A stretch of DNA of 34,282 nucleotides from the NCBI GenBank assembly GCA_902538915.1, contig CACBGZ010000004.1, positions 1 through 34,282 on the forward strand. Reading direction: 5' to 3'. The stretch comes from an uncultured Pelagibacteraceae bacterium. GTDB taxonomy: Bacteria; Pseudomonadota; Alphaproteobacteria; Pelagibacterales; Pelagibacteraceae. The translations under genes and the position numbers were made by a program. Shown here in pieces: positions 1-9,948 of this stretch (the first letter of the stretch is position 1; the number at the start of each line of letters is the position of its first letter). The notes under the pieces are model-generated. The model searched no databases, had not been told where the DNA came from, and saw only the letters and a list, made by a program, of their open reading frames with translations.

Positions 1-1096
1 AAAAAAACTTGGAGACTTATTTGTTCATTACGGATCTTTAAAAACTGGAGAAATAAAAATTAATGATGTGGTGGAAATGAAAATAGACATAGAGAGAAGA
101 GATAACTTGAAAGCTTACCATTCTGCTACTCACTTGCTCCATGAGTCCTTAAGAAGAACCTTAGGCAAACATGTTATGCAAAAAGGATCATTAGTTGCAC
201 CTGACAGACTAAGATTTGACTTCAGTCATATGAAACCAATTACCAATGAGGAGTTAAAGACTATCGATAAGTTGGTTAATGAATATGTTTCAAATAATTC
301 TGAGGTAACAACAAGAATTATGACACCAAAAGCTGCTATTGAAAAAGGTGCCCTAGCTTTTTTTGGTGAAAAGTATGGTGAGGAAGTTCGTGTAGTTTCA
401 ATGGGTAAAGAAAAAGAGGCTTATTTTTCAACAGAATTATGTGGAGGTACTCATGTCAAAAATACGGGAGATATTGGAAAATTTAAGACAGTAAGCCAAT
501 CATCTATAGCTGCGGGAGTAAGAAGGGTAGAAGCTTTAAGAGACAGTCAACTAGAAGAATATATTAAAAATAGAGAAAAAATGTCATCATTATCAATTCA
601 GAAAGATGAAGAGACTATAAAAAAATTATCAGCTCAAATAATAAAGCTTGGAGGCAAACCAAATATTGAAAATGAAGATCTTAAAGAACTTATAAAGAAT
701 CTTACCAGACAGCTTGAACAATTAAATGTTAATTCAGTTCTTAAAGATAAAACAAAAAATATTATAAAAGATCAAGAAATCAATAAAATTAAAGTTAGAT
801 TTCAAAAAGTTAAAGATTTGGCACCAAAAGATTTAAGAAAATTAGTTGATAGTGGTAAAAAAGAGTTAGGTGAAGGTATTGTAGTTATATTCGCAAGTAG
901 CGGTGGTAAAGTTGGTTTAGGTGTTGGTATAACTAATGAATTAACTGAAAAATATGATGCAGTAAAATTTGTAAAATTAGGCTCTGAAATCATTGGTGGA
1001 AAAGGTGGTGGTGGAAGAAAAGATTTTGCTCAAGCAGGGGGGCAAGACCAAAACAAAATTGATGAGGCTTTTGAAAAAATTAAGTCTCTAATTTAA
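1..1096 (+). CDS. alaS: Alanyl-tRNA synthetase, C-terminal part (5' end outside window)
   Basis: Charges tRNA-Ala in the cytoplasm and edits mischarged Ser/Gly. The frame is open from base 2, so the gene enters from upstream, and the GTG at 68 is not its true start. The first residues read [16 protein letters not shown], typical of the end of the AlaRS central domain. The editing domain follows, with zinc-ligand motifs HSATHLLH and CGGTHV. A charged coiled segment comes next, then the C-Ala domain ending in the glycine-rich [13 protein letters not shown]. The catalytic aminoacylation domain is missing only because of the window edge. The stop overlaps the 3' end of icd, on the other strand, by 9 bp. 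Confidence 0.96.
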   Translation, partial: KKLGDLFVHYGSLKTGEIKINDVVEMKIDIERRDNLKAYHSATHLLHESLRRTLGKHVMQKGSLVAPDRLRFDFSHMKPITNEELKTIDKLVNEYVSNNSEVTTRIMTPKAAIEKGALAFFGEKYGEEVRVVSMGKEKEAYFSTELCGGTHVKNTGDIGKFKTVSQSSIAAGVRRVEALRDSQLEEYIKNREKMSSLSIQKDEETIKKLSAQIIKLGGKPNIENEDLKELIKNLTRQLEQLNVNSVLKDKTKNIIKDQEINKIKVRFQKVKDLAPKDLRKLVDSGKKELGEGIVVIFASSGGKVGLGVGITNELTEKYDAVKFVKLGSEIIGGKGGGGRKDFAQAGGQDQNKIDEAFEKIKSLI

Positions 1097-2302
1097 TTTC
1101 TTCTTAAGATTATTATCAATTGCATCCAAAAACTGATTGGTTGTGAGATATTTACTTGATGGACCAACTAATATTGCAAGGTCTTTAGTCATTGATCCAC
1201 TTTCAACGCAATTAATACAAACTTGTTCAAGAGTATTTGCAAATTTTATTAACTCATTATTTCCATCTAATTTACCCCTATGTCCCAAACCTCTAGTCCA
1301 AGCAAATATCGAAGCGATCGGATTTGTTGAAGTTTCCTTTCCTTGTTGGTGTAAACGATAATGTCTAGTCACAGTCCCATGTGCAGCCTCAGCTTCCATA
1401 ATTTTTCCATCTGGTGTCAATAATGTACTTGTCATTAATCCTAAAGATCCATAACCTTGGGCCATAGTATCAGATTGAACATCGCCATCATAATTTTTAC
1501 AAGCCCAAATATATTTTCCACTCCATTTCATTGCACACGCAACCATATCGTCTATTAGTCTATGCTCGTAGGTTAAATTGTGTTTCTCAAAATCTTTTTT
1601 ATATTCTTTATCAAAAATTTCTTGAAATATATCTTTAAATCTTCCGTCATATTTTTTTAAAATAGTATTTTTTGTAGACATATAAACAGGCCATTTTTTT
1701 ATCAGTCCATAACTAAAACAAGATCTAGCAAAGTCCTCGATTGATTTATCTAAATTATACATTGATAACGCAACTCCAGGCCCAGTAAAGTTAAATACTT
1801 CATATTTAATTTCATTTTTACCATCCTCTGAAGTCCATTTTACTTCCATTTTACCTTTTCCGGGAACTTTAAAGTCAGTGGCACGATACTGATCACCAAA
1901 AGCATGTCTTCCAATGACAACAGGGTCAGTCCATGACGGAACTAATTTTGGAATATTTGAACAAATTATTGGTTCTCTAAAAACAGTTCCACCGATAATA
2001 TTTCTGATAGTACCATTTGGAGATCTCCACATTTTTTTTAAATCAAACTCTTTCACTCTTGCCTCGTCAGGAGTTATGGTTGCACATTTTATGCCTACCC
2101 CAATTTTTTTGATTGCGTTTGCTGAGTCTATTGTAATTTGATCGTTGGTATTATCTCTACTTTTCATACCAAGGTCATAATATTCTATGCCAAGATCTAG
2201 ATACGGAAGAATTAATTTATTTTTAATAAATTCCCAGATAATTCTAGTCATCTCATCCCCATCTAGCTCAACAACAGGGTTTTTAATGTTAATTTTACTC
2301 AC
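1088..2302 (-). CDS. icd: NADP-dependent isocitrate dehydrogenase (eukaryotic-like, ~404 aa)
   Basis: Oxidative decarboxylation of isocitrate to 2-oxoglutarate in the TCA cycle, making NADPH. The N-terminus ([20 protein letters not shown]) and the 404-residue length match the homodimeric type II NADP-IDH found in alphaproteobacteria and eukaryotes, not the E. coli type. The substrate-loop region SPNGTIRNI and the C-terminal [12 protein letters not shown] block are present. The start codon is GTG at 2302, since no ATG is in frame nearby. It converges on alaS with a 9-bp overlap and is divergent from psd across 76 bp, so it probably has its own promoter there. Confidence 0.96.
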   Translation of the reverse strand: MSKINIKNPVVELDGDEMTRIIWEFIKNKLILPYLDLGIEYYDLGMKSRDNTNDQITIDSANAIKKIGVGIKCATITPDEARVKEFDLKKMWRSPNGTIRNIIGGTVFREPIICSNIPKLVPSWTDPVVIGRHAFGDQYRATDFKVPGKGKMEVKWTSEDGKNEIKYEVFNFTGPGVALSMYNLDKSIEDFARSCFSYGLIKKWPVYMSTKNTILKKYDGRFKDIFQEIFDKEYKKDFEKHNLTYEHRLIDDMVACAMKWSGKYIWACKNYDGDVQSDTMAQGYGSLGLMTSTLLTPDGKIMEAEAAHGTVTRHYRLHQQGKETSTNPIASIFAWTRGLGHRGKLDGNNELIKFANTLEQVCINCVESGSMTKDLAILVGPSSKYLTTNQFLDAIDNNLKKKLN

Positions 2303-2378
2303 TTATTTATATATATCTTATTAATTGAATTTCGCGATTTTATATACATATTAATGAAAAATTATCAAATAGAAGAAT
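2303..2378. promoter_or_regulatory. Divergent icd/psd intergenic promoter region
   Basis: This is the only non-coding DNA between the GTG of icd (minus) and the ATG of psd (plus), so both promoters should lie here or in the gene ends. It is almost pure A/T. A TTGAAT at 2325-2330 could be a plus-strand -35. The TATATA-rich stretch at 2308-2316 could serve icd on the minus strand. Exact boxes cannot be assigned with confidence. Confidence 0.35.
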
Positions 2379-3026
2379 ATGTTTAGCAAGATATTTCCAA
2401 AGATTCACGTAGAAGGCTATAAGTTTTTAGTTATCTCAGGACTAATTACATTAGTCTTTTATATTTTTAGTGATTTTTTAGCTTTACTCGGTCTTCTATT
2501 AACAATTTGGGTTTATTATTTTTTTAGAGATCCTGAGAGAATTACTATTGAGGATGATAATTACCTGGTTAGCCCAGCTGATGGAGAGGTCATTAAAGTT
2601 GAAGAAGTAGATGGACCAAAGGAACTTAACTTAGAAAACAAAAGATTTAGAAAAATAAGTATTTTTATGAATGTGTTTGATTGTCATGTAAATAGAATCC
2701 CTTGTGCTGGAAAGATTGAAGAAATTTTGTATAAACCAGGAAAATTTTTGAATGCTTCTCTTGACAAAGCTAGCGAAGATAATGAGAGAAATTATTATAA
2801 AATTAAAGACAATCAAAATAATGATATTATTTTAGTCCAAATTGCTGGTTTAGTAGCTCGTAGAATTGTTTGTGAGGCTAGTAAGGATCAAGAACTTAAA
2901 CAAGGAGAAAGAGTTGGGATGATAAGATTTGGAAGTAGAGCTGACATATACTATGAAAATTATGAACCACTAGTAAAAGTTGGTCAAAGAGCTATTTCAG
3001 GAGAAACGTTATTAGCTAAGAAATAA
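2379..3026 (+). CDS. psd: Phosphatidylserine decarboxylase proenzyme (short form)
   Basis: Converts phosphatidylserine to phosphatidylethanolamine at the inner membrane. The 215-residue length fits the short PSD type. The N-terminus IHVEGYKFL and a hydrophobic segment (about residues 17-48) match the family, as does LVSPADGEV at 63-71. The self-cleavage site is MIRFGSR with Gly185-Ser186, where the serine becomes the pyruvoyl group. The stop is followed one base later by the start of pssA, so the two steps PS synthesis and decarboxylation are co-transcribed. Nothing appears missing. Confidence 0.95.
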   Translation: MFSKIFPKIHVEGYKFLVISGLITLVFYIFSDFLALLGLLLTIWVYYFFRDPERITIEDDNYLVSPADGEVIKVEEVDGPKELNLENKRFRKISIFMNVFDCHVNRIPCAGKIEEILYKPGKFLNASLDKASEDNERNYYKIKDNQNNDIILVQIAGLVARRIVCEASKDQELKQGERVGMIRFGSRADIYYENYEPLVKVGQRAISGETLLAKK

Positions 3027-3027
3027 C

Positions 3028-3831
3028 ATGGAACAACCAAAAAATAATTTGAAATTAGTGGCAGATAAAAAAAAAGCCAGGATGATCTTGCCAAATATGC
3101 TTACCTTGATTGGTGTTTGCATAGGTTTAACATCAATTAGATTTGCATTAGATGGAAGATTTGAATTCGCTATAATAGCAATTATATTTGCCGCTTTAAT
3201 TGATGGTCTTGACGGCAGAATTGCTAGGTTGATTAAAGGTACATCAAAAGTTGGGAAAGAACTAGACTCACTTACAGATATGATTAGTTTTGGTGTTGCA
3301 CCAGCTTTTATAATGTATTTTTGGAAATTAAATTCATTAGGTCGTTTTGGCTGGTTACTTTGCTTAATATTTGTAATTTGTGTAGCATTGAGGTTAGCAA
3401 GATTTAATGTTAATTCAAATCAAGAACCCTCTTGGAGAGATAATTTTTTTGAAGGAGTTCCATCACCAGCAGGTGGAATTTTAGTTTTGACTCCACTAAT
3501 TATAAGCTTAAGTGGATTCAATTTTATAAAATTAAATTATGATTTAATTGTTCCAATATTTTTTGTTGTAACATCTTTTTTACTAATAAGTAAATTTCCA
3601 AGTTACTCTTTTAAAAAAATAGTTATACCACGAAGAACTACAATATTTCTATTATTCGGGATTGTTTTATTTTTTGGGCTGTTACTGATCTATACTTTTA
3701 ACGTAATAGCAATTAGCACTTTAGTTTATTTGATTTTGTTACCGGTAAGCTATTTTCATTATCAAAAAATTAAAAAAGGACATGAAAAGGACAAAATTCA
3801 GGACGAAGATGACCTTGAAGACGTACTTTAA
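3028..3831 (+). CDS. pssA: CDP-diacylglycerol--serine O-phosphatidyltransferase
   Basis: Makes phosphatidylserine from CDP-diacylglycerol and serine; an integral membrane enzyme. The CDP-alcohol phosphatidyltransferase signature DG-x2-AR-x8-G-x3-D-x3-D is complete near residues 62-84 (DGRIAR ... G ... D ... D). Several hydrophobic segments follow, as expected for 6-8 TM helices. A charged tail rich in D/E/K ends the protein. It sits directly after psd, giving the two-step PE pathway, and its stop overlaps the next start as TAATG, suggesting translational coupling to the glycosyltransferase-like gene. Confidence 0.95.
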   Translation: MEQPKNNLKLVADKKKARMILPNMLTLIGVCIGLTSIRFALDGRFEFAIIAIIFAALIDGLDGRIARLIKGTSKVGKELDSLTDMISFGVAPAFIMYFWKLNSLGRFGWLLCLIFVICVALRLARFNVNSNQEPSWRDNFFEGVPSPAGGILVLTPLIISLSGFNFIKLNYDLIVPIFFVVTSFLLISKFPSYSFKKIVIPRRTTIFLLFGIVLFFGLLLIYTFNVIAISTLVYLILLPVSYFHYQKIKKGHEKDKIQDEDDLEDVL

Positions 3832-4739
3832 TGAAAAAAAATGTAATTGTTTCATTAGCTGATTCTAATTATTTTCCTTTATTAGAAGAATTAATAGCAT
3901 CAATTAAAAGGTTCAAGGGTAGTGATAATGTTGCTATTTGTATTTTAGATGCAGGTTTAACTAATGAACAAAAAGAAAAATTAAATAAAACAGTTGATGA
4001 GATTAAAAATGCTGAATGGGACATAGAAGTTCCTAAATCTAAAATTAATGGTAAAGAGTGGTTAAAAAGCCAGGTATCAAGGGCGTTTTTACCTAAATAT
4101 TTTCCAAATTATGAAAAATATCTTTGGATAGATTGTGACGCTTGGGTCAATGACTGGAACTGTATAGATTTATATTTTAAGGCTTGTGAGAATGGAAAGT
4201 TAGGAATTACTCAAACGATAGGTCCCGGATATAAAGTTACTTCTCGAGTGAATTGGTTGCTTGGAAAATTAGCTATAATTAAATCACAAAATTTCAAACA
4301 TGCTGTTAAATCAGGGATTAATTATAAAGATTCGAGAAAATTAGCTTTTGCACCTCATATTAATATTGGTGTTTTCTCTCTTGAAAAAAATTCAAAAGTA
4401 TGGATTTCCTGGCAAAATAATTTAACCAAGACATTAAAATCTGGAAATATTTTTGGATCAGAGGGTTTAGCTATTAATATGTCTGTATACATTGATAATT
4501 TAGAAACTGAATTTTTACCATTGAACTGCAACTGGATTACAAGCAATTTACTTCCAAAATACGATGAGGAACAAAAAACGTTTGTAGAGCCTTATTTACC
4601 TAACTATAGAATTGGCATAATTCATTTAGCTGCTGGAATTTGGAAAGACGGTAAAGATATGAGACAAGATAAAAGTATAAAAATTGAAATAGAGAATTTA
4701 CATAATAAGAAAATCTTAAAAAGCCTAAGATATAATTAA
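3831..4739 (+). CDS. Putative nucleotide-sugar glycosyltransferase (GT-A-like)
   Basis: A 302-residue protein without signal peptide. It starts with a beta strand (NVIVSLADSNY) as in GT-A folds and has a DxD-like metal/nucleotide-sugar motif, Asp101-Cys-Asp103, in LWIDCDAWVND. Two later segments resemble GT8-type enzymes that hold the acceptor: a late NCNWITSNLL region and HLAAGIWKDG. Donor and acceptor are unknown. Its place in the psd-pssA operon, coupled by TAATG, suggests a lipid or envelope substrate, but that is inference. The 3' end abuts rlmE without any gap. Confidence 0.6.
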   Translation: MKKNVIVSLADSNYFPLLEELIASIKRFKGSDNVAICILDAGLTNEQKEKLNKTVDEIKNAEWDIEVPKSKINGKEWLKSQVSRAFLPKYFPNYEKYLWIDCDAWVNDWNCIDLYFKACENGKLGITQTIGPGYKVTSRVNWLLGKLAIIKSQNFKHAVKSGINYKDSRKLAFAPHINIGVFSLEKNSKVWISWQNNLTKTLKSGNIFGSEGLAINMSVYIDNLETEFLPLNCNWITSNLLPKYDEEQKTFVEPYLPNYRIGIIHLAAGIWKDGKDMRQDKSIKIEIENLHNKKILKSLRYN

Positions 4740-5351
4740 TTGAAGAAAAATAAAATTTCAAAAAATTGGATTAATAAACAAAAACGAGATATTTATGTAC
4801 GTCAATCTAAAGTTGACGGATATAGAGCAAGATCAGCTTATAAATTAATTGAAATTAATGAAAAGTTTAAAATATTTCAAAATGAAATGTCGGTTTTAGA
4901 TATTGGCGCAGCTCCAGGAAGCTGGTCCCAGTATATTTCTAAAGTTGTAAAAAATGGAACTTTAATTTCAGTTGATCTAAAAAAAATGGAGAATATACAA
5001 AATATTATTCAAATCGAAGGTGATTTTACTGATTTCAAGATTCAATCTAAGATTAAAAAATATTTTAAAGATGAAATTAATGTTGTTTTGTCTGATATGG
5101 CAGTTAATACAACTGGAATAAAAAATTTAGATGCAATTCAAACTGGTGAATTGTGCAAAGAAGCAATGATATTTGGAAAAGATTTTCTTTCTAAAAAAGG
5201 TATTTTTGTTTCTAAAATATTTATGGGAAGTTCTTTTAATGAAATTGTCGCACTTGGTAAAAAGATTTTTAAAGAAGTTAAGGTTTTTAAACCTAAGTCC
5301 AGTCGAAAAGACTCAAAGGAAAGTTTTATAATCTGCAAAAATCTTAGATAG
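4740..5351 (+). CDS. rlmE: 23S rRNA (uridine-2'-O-)-methyltransferase
   Basis: RlmE/FtsJ/RrmJ methylates the 2'-OH of a uridine in the 23S rRNA A-loop using SAM. It begins with the usual basic RNA-binding segment (SKNWINKQKRDIYV, then GYRARSAYKL). The SAM-binding motif is LDIGAAPGSWSQ (53-64). The K-D-K-E catalytic tetrad can be placed at Lys35, Asp119 (LSDMA), Lys159 (VSKIF) and Glu194 (KESFI). The start is TTG at 4740, immediately after the previous stop; no ATG lies in frame before the conserved N-terminus. Its 203 aa is normal for the family. Confidence 0.93.
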   Translation: MKKNKISKNWINKQKRDIYVRQSKVDGYRARSAYKLIEINEKFKIFQNEMSVLDIGAAPGSWSQYISKVVKNGTLISVDLKKMENIQNIIQIEGDFTDFKIQSKIKKYFKDEINVVLSDMAVNTTGIKNLDAIQTGELCKEAMIFGKDFLSKKGIFVSKIFMGSSFNEIVALGKKIFKEVKVFKPKSSRKDSKESFIICKNLR

Positions 5352-5382
5352 ATACTTTTAATTTAAAAGGAATCATATATAA

Positions 5383-6465
5383 ATGATTATGGTTCCTATA
5401 AAAGAAGCTCTTACCTTTGATGATGTTACTTTGGTTCCTAAGTACTCAGAAGTATTACCATCCGAAGTTGATACTAGTATCAAGTTAACTAAGTTTTTGA
5501 AACTTAAAATACCACTTTTATCTTCTGCAATGGATACAGTAACAGAAAGTAAAATGGCTATTGCAATAGCAAAAGCTGGCGGTTTAGGAATAATTCACAG
5601 AAATTTAGACATAAAGAAACAAGTTAGTGAAGTTAAAAAAGTAAAAAAATTGAGATTATTAGTTGGTGCTGCCGTTGGCGCAGGTCCTAGAGAAGCCAAA
5701 AGAGCTGAAGCACTACTAAAAGAAAATTTAGATATGATTGTTGTTGATACAGCTCATGGCCATACCAAAAAAGTTTTTGAAATAATAAGTTTTATAAAAA
5801 AGAAAAAAAATAAAAAAACAGCTTTATGTGCTGGGAATATTGCTACACCAGAGGCGGCAAAATTTCTACTTAAAGCGGGAGTTGATGTAATTAAAGTTGG
5901 TATTGGTCCAGGTTCAATCTGTACAACAAGATTAGTAGCAGGCATAGGAGTTCCTCAATTGAGCGCAATTTTAAATGTAAGAAGAGGTAATAAAAATAAG
6001 AACGTAAAAATTATTTCTGATGGAGGAATAAAGTACTCAGGAGATCTTGCTAAAGCTTTTGCAGCTGGGGCAGATGCAGTGATGATAGGTTCATTATTTG
6101 CAGGAACAGATGAAACTCCAGGCAAGCTTATAAAAAAAAATGGAAAATTATATAAAAGCTTTAGAGGAATGGGTTCTGTTGGGGCAATGAACAAAGGATC
6201 AGCCGATAGATATTTTCAATCAAAACAAAAGGATCAATCTAAGTATGTACCTGAGGGAGTTGAGGGATTAGCAAAATATAAGGGTAAAGTTGATAAAATC
6301 ATTTTTAAATTAGTTGGTGGTTTAAGATCCTCTATGGGTTATCTTGGGTCTAAACAAATAAAATATTTAAGAAGTAAACCACAATTTGTAAAAATTACAA
6401 AAGCTGGATTTTATGAAAGTATGGTCCATAATGTTGATGTTATTAAAAGTGATAGAAAGTACTAA
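5383..6465 (+). CDS. guaB: IMP dehydrogenase lacking CBS (Bateman) domains
   Basis: Oxidises IMP to XMP, the committed step to GMP. Only 360 aa against about 485 usual: the TIM barrel is continuous and the CBS pair that normally sits after the HRN segment ([11 protein letters not shown], 70-80) is absent, with the chain running into LLVGAAVG at 92-99. The catalytic loop GPGSICTTR places the nucleophile at Cys180. The mobile-flap Arg276-Tyr277 (DRYFQ), VPEGVEG and [11 protein letters not shown] identify IMPDH rather than GMP reductase. Start at 5383 is preferred over the ATG at 5389 because AAAAGGA at 5365-5371 is closer. It is followed through a TPR gene by guaA. Confidence 0.92.
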   Translation: MIMVPIKEALTFDDVTLVPKYSEVLPSEVDTSIKLTKFLKLKIPLLSSAMDTVTESKMAIAIAKAGGLGIIHRNLDIKKQVSEVKKVKKLRLLVGAAVGAGPREAKRAEALLKENLDMIVVDTAHGHTKKVFEIISFIKKKKNKKTALCAGNIATPEAAKFLLKAGVDVIKVGIGPGSICTTRLVAGIGVPQLSAILNVRRGNKNKNVKIISDGGIKYSGDLAKAFAAGADAVMIGSLFAGTDETPGKLIKKNGKLYKSFRGMGSVGAMNKGSADRYFQSKQKDQSKYVPEGVEGLAKYKGKVDKIIFKLVGGLRSSMGYLGSKQIKYLRSKPQFVKITKAGFYESMVHNVDVIKSDRKY

Positions 6466-6905
6466 TGAAAAAAATTTCTAAATTAATTTTGCTGCTTTAT
6501 TTTTCATTAAATACTTTTAGTTTTTGCTATGGAGAAGAAAATTTTTTTAACAAAGGATTGGAGTTATACAAAGATAAAAAATATGAGGATGCTCGATTTA
6601 TGTTTGAAAGGGGAATTGTATTTAATCCAAAAGACTCTAATTCATACCTTTATTTAGCAAAAATTTATAATCAACAAGAGGATCAAGATAAAGAAGAAAA
6701 AAATTTGGATGCAACATTGCTTATAGAGCCTGGCAATGAGGAAGCCTTACTAATGTCTATGAAAATTTCCTTAAAACGATCTAATTATTCAAAGGTAAAA
6801 GAATTATCTAAAACTTTTTCTAAAGTTTGTAAAAAATTATGCGGAGAAAATAAAGAAATTCAAGAGACACTTGCAAATATAGAACCTAAAAATAATGAGT
6901 CTTGA
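6465..6905 (+). CDS. Small secreted/periplasmic TPR protein
   Basis: A 146-residue protein with an N-terminal signal-like segment ([20 protein letters not shown]), cleaved probably near CYGEE. Two to three tetratricopeptide-like helical pairs follow ([55 protein letters not shown]), ending in a charged tail. TPRs are protein-binding scaffolds, and no specific partner can be named. It overlaps guaB by TAATG and guaA by 11 bp, so it is locked into the GMP-synthesis operon although it should act outside the cytoplasm. Function unknown. Confidence 0.75.
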   Translation: MKKISKLILLLYFSLNTFSFCYGEENFFNKGLELYKDKKYEDARFMFERGIVFNPKDSNSYLYLAKIYNQQEDQDKEEKNLDATLLIEPGNEEALLMSMKISLKRSNYSKVKELSKTFSKVCKKLCGENKEIQETLANIEPKNNES

Positions 6906-8457
6906 TAAGAATTTAAACAAGATTTTGATTATAGATTTTGGTTCACAATTTACTCAATTAATAGCTAGAAGAATAAGAGAGATTGGAGTTTTTTCAGAAA
7001 TAATAAGTCATAAAAAAATTAAAAACAAAGATATTAATGAATCAATTAAAGGAATAATTTTATCAGGCGGCCCTTTAAATGTTTATCAAAACAATAGATA
7101 CTCTTTTGACAAAAAAATTATTGAAAATCAAATACCAATTTTGGGCATATGTTTTGGCCATCAAATACTTTCAAAGTTAAGTGGAGGTAAAGTAAAAAAA
7201 TCCAAACACAGAGAGTTTGGTTTAGTTGATATTAAAAAAAAAAATAATAGTATTTTAACTCGAAATTTTTTTGATAAACAAAACAAAAACAGAGTGTGGA
7301 TGAGTCATGCTGATCAGGTTTCAAATTTACCTAAAAATTTCAAAGTTATAGCTTCAAGCAATAATTCCAAATTTGCAATTATTGAAAACAGAAAAAAAAA
7401 TTTTTATGGTGTTCAATTTCATCCAGAGGTTACACATACTGAAAATGGGAAAAAATTAATAAAAAATTTTGTATTTCTGATATGTAAGATTAAAAAAAAT
7501 TGGTCTCCAAAAGATCAAAAGATTAAATTAATAAAAGAAGTTCAAGAAATAGCAGGGACTAATAAAGTTATATGTGCTTTATCTGGAGGTGTTGATAGTA
7601 GTGTTGTTGCTCAATTGCTAAATAAAGCGATTGGTAAGAAATTATTTTGTGTATTTGTTAATACTGGGCTTCTCAGAAAAAATGAGGAATTACAAGTAGT
7701 AAAAACCTTCAAAAAAAAACTTAAGATAAACCTTATCTATGTTAACGCAGAAAAAGAATTTTTAAGAAAACTCCATAACGTCTCAGATCCAGAGAAAAAG
7801 AGAAAAATAATTGGAAATTTATTTATTAAGATTTTTGAAAGATATGCAAAAAAAATAAAAAATGTAAAGTTTTTGGCACAAGGAACACTTTACCCAGATC
7901 TCATCGAGAGCAAATCAGTAACTGGTAGCGAAACATCAAAAATTAAGTCTCATCATAATGTTGGCGGTTTGCCAAAAAAAATGAAATTAAAACTTATAGA
8001 ACCTCTTAAATTCTTATTTAAAGATGAAGTAAGAAAATTGGGATTAGAATTAAATCTTAGTAACGAAATTATCTCTAGACATCCTTTTCCAGGCCCAGGC
8101 TTAGCAATCAGAATGCCAGGAATCATTACTAAAGAAAAAATCAAGATATTAAAAGAAGCTGATAACTACTTTATCCAAGCTCTAAAAGATCACAATTTAT
8201 ACAATAAAATTTGGCAAGCTTATGCTGCTTTGCTTCCAGTAAAAACAGTCGGAGTGATGGGAGATAATAGAACATACGAATATTTATGTTTATTAAGAGC
8301 TATTACATCAGAAGATGGAATGACAGCTGATTTTTTTGATTTTAAAAAAACATTTATTCAAAAGATCTCTAATAAAATTGTAAATAGCATCAGAGGCATA
8401 AATAGAGTAGTTTATGATGTTACATCAAAACCACCGAGCACTATTGAACTTGAATGA
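6895..8457 (+). CDS. guaA: GMP synthase (glutamine-hydrolysing)
   Basis: Amidates XMP to GMP using glutamine and ATP. Two-domain enzyme of 520 aa, normal length. The class I glutaminase domain has the nucleophile Cys86 in GICFGHQ and the His176/Glu178 pair in FHPEV. The ATP-pyrophosphatase domain has the P-loop SGGVDSS (230-236). The dimerisation domain ends in the conserved KPPSTIELE. The gene contains an intact run of 11 A (7234-7244), useful for comparison with the broken genes downstream. Its end overlaps panB by ATGA. Confidence 0.97.
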   Translation: MSLDKNLNKILIIDFGSQFTQLIARRIREIGVFSEIISHKKIKNKDINESIKGIILSGGPLNVYQNNRYSFDKKIIENQIPILGICFGHQILSKLSGGKVKKSKHREFGLVDIKKKNNSILTRNFFDKQNKNRVWMSHADQVSNLPKNFKVIASSNNSKFAIIENRKKNFYGVQFHPEVTHTENGKKLIKNFVFLICKIKKNWSPKDQKIKLIKEVQEIAGTNKVICALSGGVDSSVVAQLLNKAIGKKLFCVFVNTGLLRKNEELQVVKTFKKKLKINLIYVNAEKEFLRKLHNVSDPEKKRKIIGNLFIKIFERYAKKIKNVKFLAQGTLYPDLIESKSVTGSETSKIKSHHNVGGLPKKMKLKLIEPLKFLFKDEVRKLGLELNLSNEIISRHPFPGPGLAIRMPGIITKEKIKILKEADNYFIQALKDHNLYNKIWQAYAALLPVKTVGVMGDNRTYEYLCLLRAITSEDGMTADFFDFKKTFIQKISNKIVNSIRGINRVVYDVTSKPPSTIELE

Positions 8458-9227
8458 ACAAGATTAAAAAAATAATTGATAAAAAAAATAAATCTAAAAT
8501 TGTTTGTCTGACAGCTTATTCAAAAAATATAGCTGAGGAGGTAGATAAGTATGTTGATATTGTTTTAGTCGGAGATTCACTTGGGTCAGTATTATATAAT
8601 TATTCAACTACTAGAAAAGTTACTCTGACAGATATGATAAATCATTCTAAAAGTGTAAGGCCTGGAGTTAAAAAAAGTTTAATGGTAGTTGATATGCCGT
8701 TTAATACTTATGCAAACAAAAATTTAGCCTTAAAGAACGCAAAAAAAATTATTAGAAAGACAAATTGTGATGCTGTTAAATTAGAGGGAGGAAAAAAAAT
8801 CATCAATCAGGTAAAGTTTTTAATAAAAAATAAGATACCAGTAATGGGTCATCTTGGATTGTTACCTCAATCTGCTAAAGGCAAATTTAAATCTAAGGGA
8901 AAAACACTTAAAGAAATTAATCAACTTATGAACGATGCTATATTACTTCAAGAGACTGGTGTGTTTGCAATAGTTTTAGAGTGTATTAAATCATCAATCG
9001 CAAAACAAATGACAAAAAACTTGAAAATTCCAACGATTGGTATTGGTTCATCAGTTTATTGCGATGGTCAAGTGTTAGTTACTGATGATTTAATTGGTTT
9101 AAATCACTCAAAAATTAAATTTGTTAAAAGATTTGTAAATGTAAAAAAATATATTAAAGCAGGTATAAAAAAATTTGCTTCAGAGGTGAGATCAAAAAAA
9201 TATCCAACAAAAAAATATTCTTATTAA
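8454..9227 (+). CDS. panB: 3-methyl-2-oxobutanoate (ketopantoate) hydroxymethyltransferase
   Basis: Transfers a hydroxymethyl group from 5,10-methylene-THF to 2-oxoisovalerate, the first step to pantothenate. Family blocks are seen in order: [24 protein letters not shown] (metal ligand Asp), [33 protein letters not shown] and IGIGSS. Length 257 aa is usual. It is translationally coupled to guaA (ATGA). No panC or panD is in the window, so whether the full pathway exists cannot be judged here. The 3' end overlaps terC, convergent, by 4 bp. Confidence 0.93.
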   Translation: MNKIKKIIDKKNKSKIVCLTAYSKNIAEEVDKYVDIVLVGDSLGSVLYNYSTTRKVTLTDMINHSKSVRPGVKKSLMVVDMPFNTYANKNLALKNAKKIIRKTNCDAVKLEGGKKIINQVKFLIKNKIPVMGHLGLLPQSAKGKFKSKGKTLKEINQLMNDAILLQETGVFAIVLECIKSSIAKQMTKNLKIPTIGIGSSVYCDGQVLVTDDLIGLNHSKIKFVKRFVNVKKYIKAGIKKFASEVRSKKYPTKKYSY

Positions 9228-9835
9228 AAGTATTTTTTAAATTGATCATTTATCGAAAGTATTTCTAAGTCAACAAGTCCTCCTATAACTAATTGTATAG
9301 CAACTAACAAAATAAATCCTAAACCAATATATGCAATCCATAAATGTCTTTGAATATAGTTTGCTAAATAAGTGGCCATTGCTCCAGTAAGAATTACAGA
9401 TAATACTAATCCAAAAATCATAAAGCCAAAATTACCTTTTGCAGCTCCTACAACACCAATAACATTGTCAAAACTAATTGTAATATCTGCAAATAAAACT
9501 TTATAAACACTTTGTATATAAGAGGGTTCTTTTGATTTTTTTGTTGGCGATTTTATCTTTTTAATTTCAAATAGGTCTTTTCTAAGATCATTTACGATCC
9601 AAATAAGCAACAAACCTCCTAAAATCTTTATAAAATAAAATTCAAATAAATAAGTAGCAAACAGCGCAAAAACAATTTTAAATATTAAAGCTCCTGCAAC
9701 TCCCCACAAAATTATTTGCCTTCTGTGTTTTGGAGCAAAATTTGCTGCGATCAAACCAATAATGATTGCATTATCTGCTGCTAAGATTATATCGATAAAA
9801 ATAATCTGAATTAATATGAGTGCTTCTTCTAACAA
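9224..9835 (-). CDS. TerC family integral membrane protein (YjbE-like)
   Basis: A 203-residue polytopic membrane protein with about 6-7 hydrophobic segments. The paired acidic membrane motifs of the TerC family are present: IDIILAADNAIIIG near the N-terminus and ADITISFDNVIGV in the second half. These Asp-Asn pairs are thought to bind metal, and bacterial TerC proteins have been linked to Mn export and metallation of exported enzymes. The start appears to be TTG at 9835, which keeps the conserved EEALILIQIIFIDI start; no in-frame ATG precedes it. Substrate here is unproven. Confidence 0.88.
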   Translation of the reverse strand: MLEEALILIQIIFIDIILAADNAIIIGLIAANFAPKHRRQIILWGVAGALIFKIVFALFATYLFEFYFIKILGGLLLIWIVNDLRKDLFEIKKIKSPTKKSKEPSYIQSVYKVLFADITISFDNVIGVVGAAKGNFGFMIFGLVLSVILTGAMATYLANYIQRHLWIAYIGLGFILLVAIQLVIGGLVDLEILSINDQFKKYF

Positions 9836-9948
9836 AGTAACGACATTGTATAAAATATTATTAATTATTCAATCAAAAGTAGTATAATTTTTTTATTGAT
9901 AATTATTTTAATACATAATGAAATGCTATTAAAAAAAATGGAGGTTAA
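9836..9948. promoter_or_regulatory. terC/dctP divergent region; dctP ribosome binding site
   Basis: A 113-bp A/T-rich spacer between divergent genes. A plus-strand TATAAT at 9883-9888 is the best -10 candidate for dctP and would give a leader of roughly 50 nt. The GGAGG at 9940-9944, four bases before the dctP ATG, is the strongest Shine-Dalgarno sequence seen in the window. That fits a gene whose binding protein is made in large amounts. Confidence 0.5.

Noticed and set aside
5383-6465. GMP reductase instead of IMP dehydrogenase, suggested by the 360-residue length
   Set aside because: The flap residues DRYFQ, VPEGVEG and [11 protein letters not shown] and the guaA neighbour are those of IMPDH.
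7234-7244. Frameshift in guaA at an 11-A run
   Set aside because: The frame is continuous through the run, and the protein has normal length and motifs.
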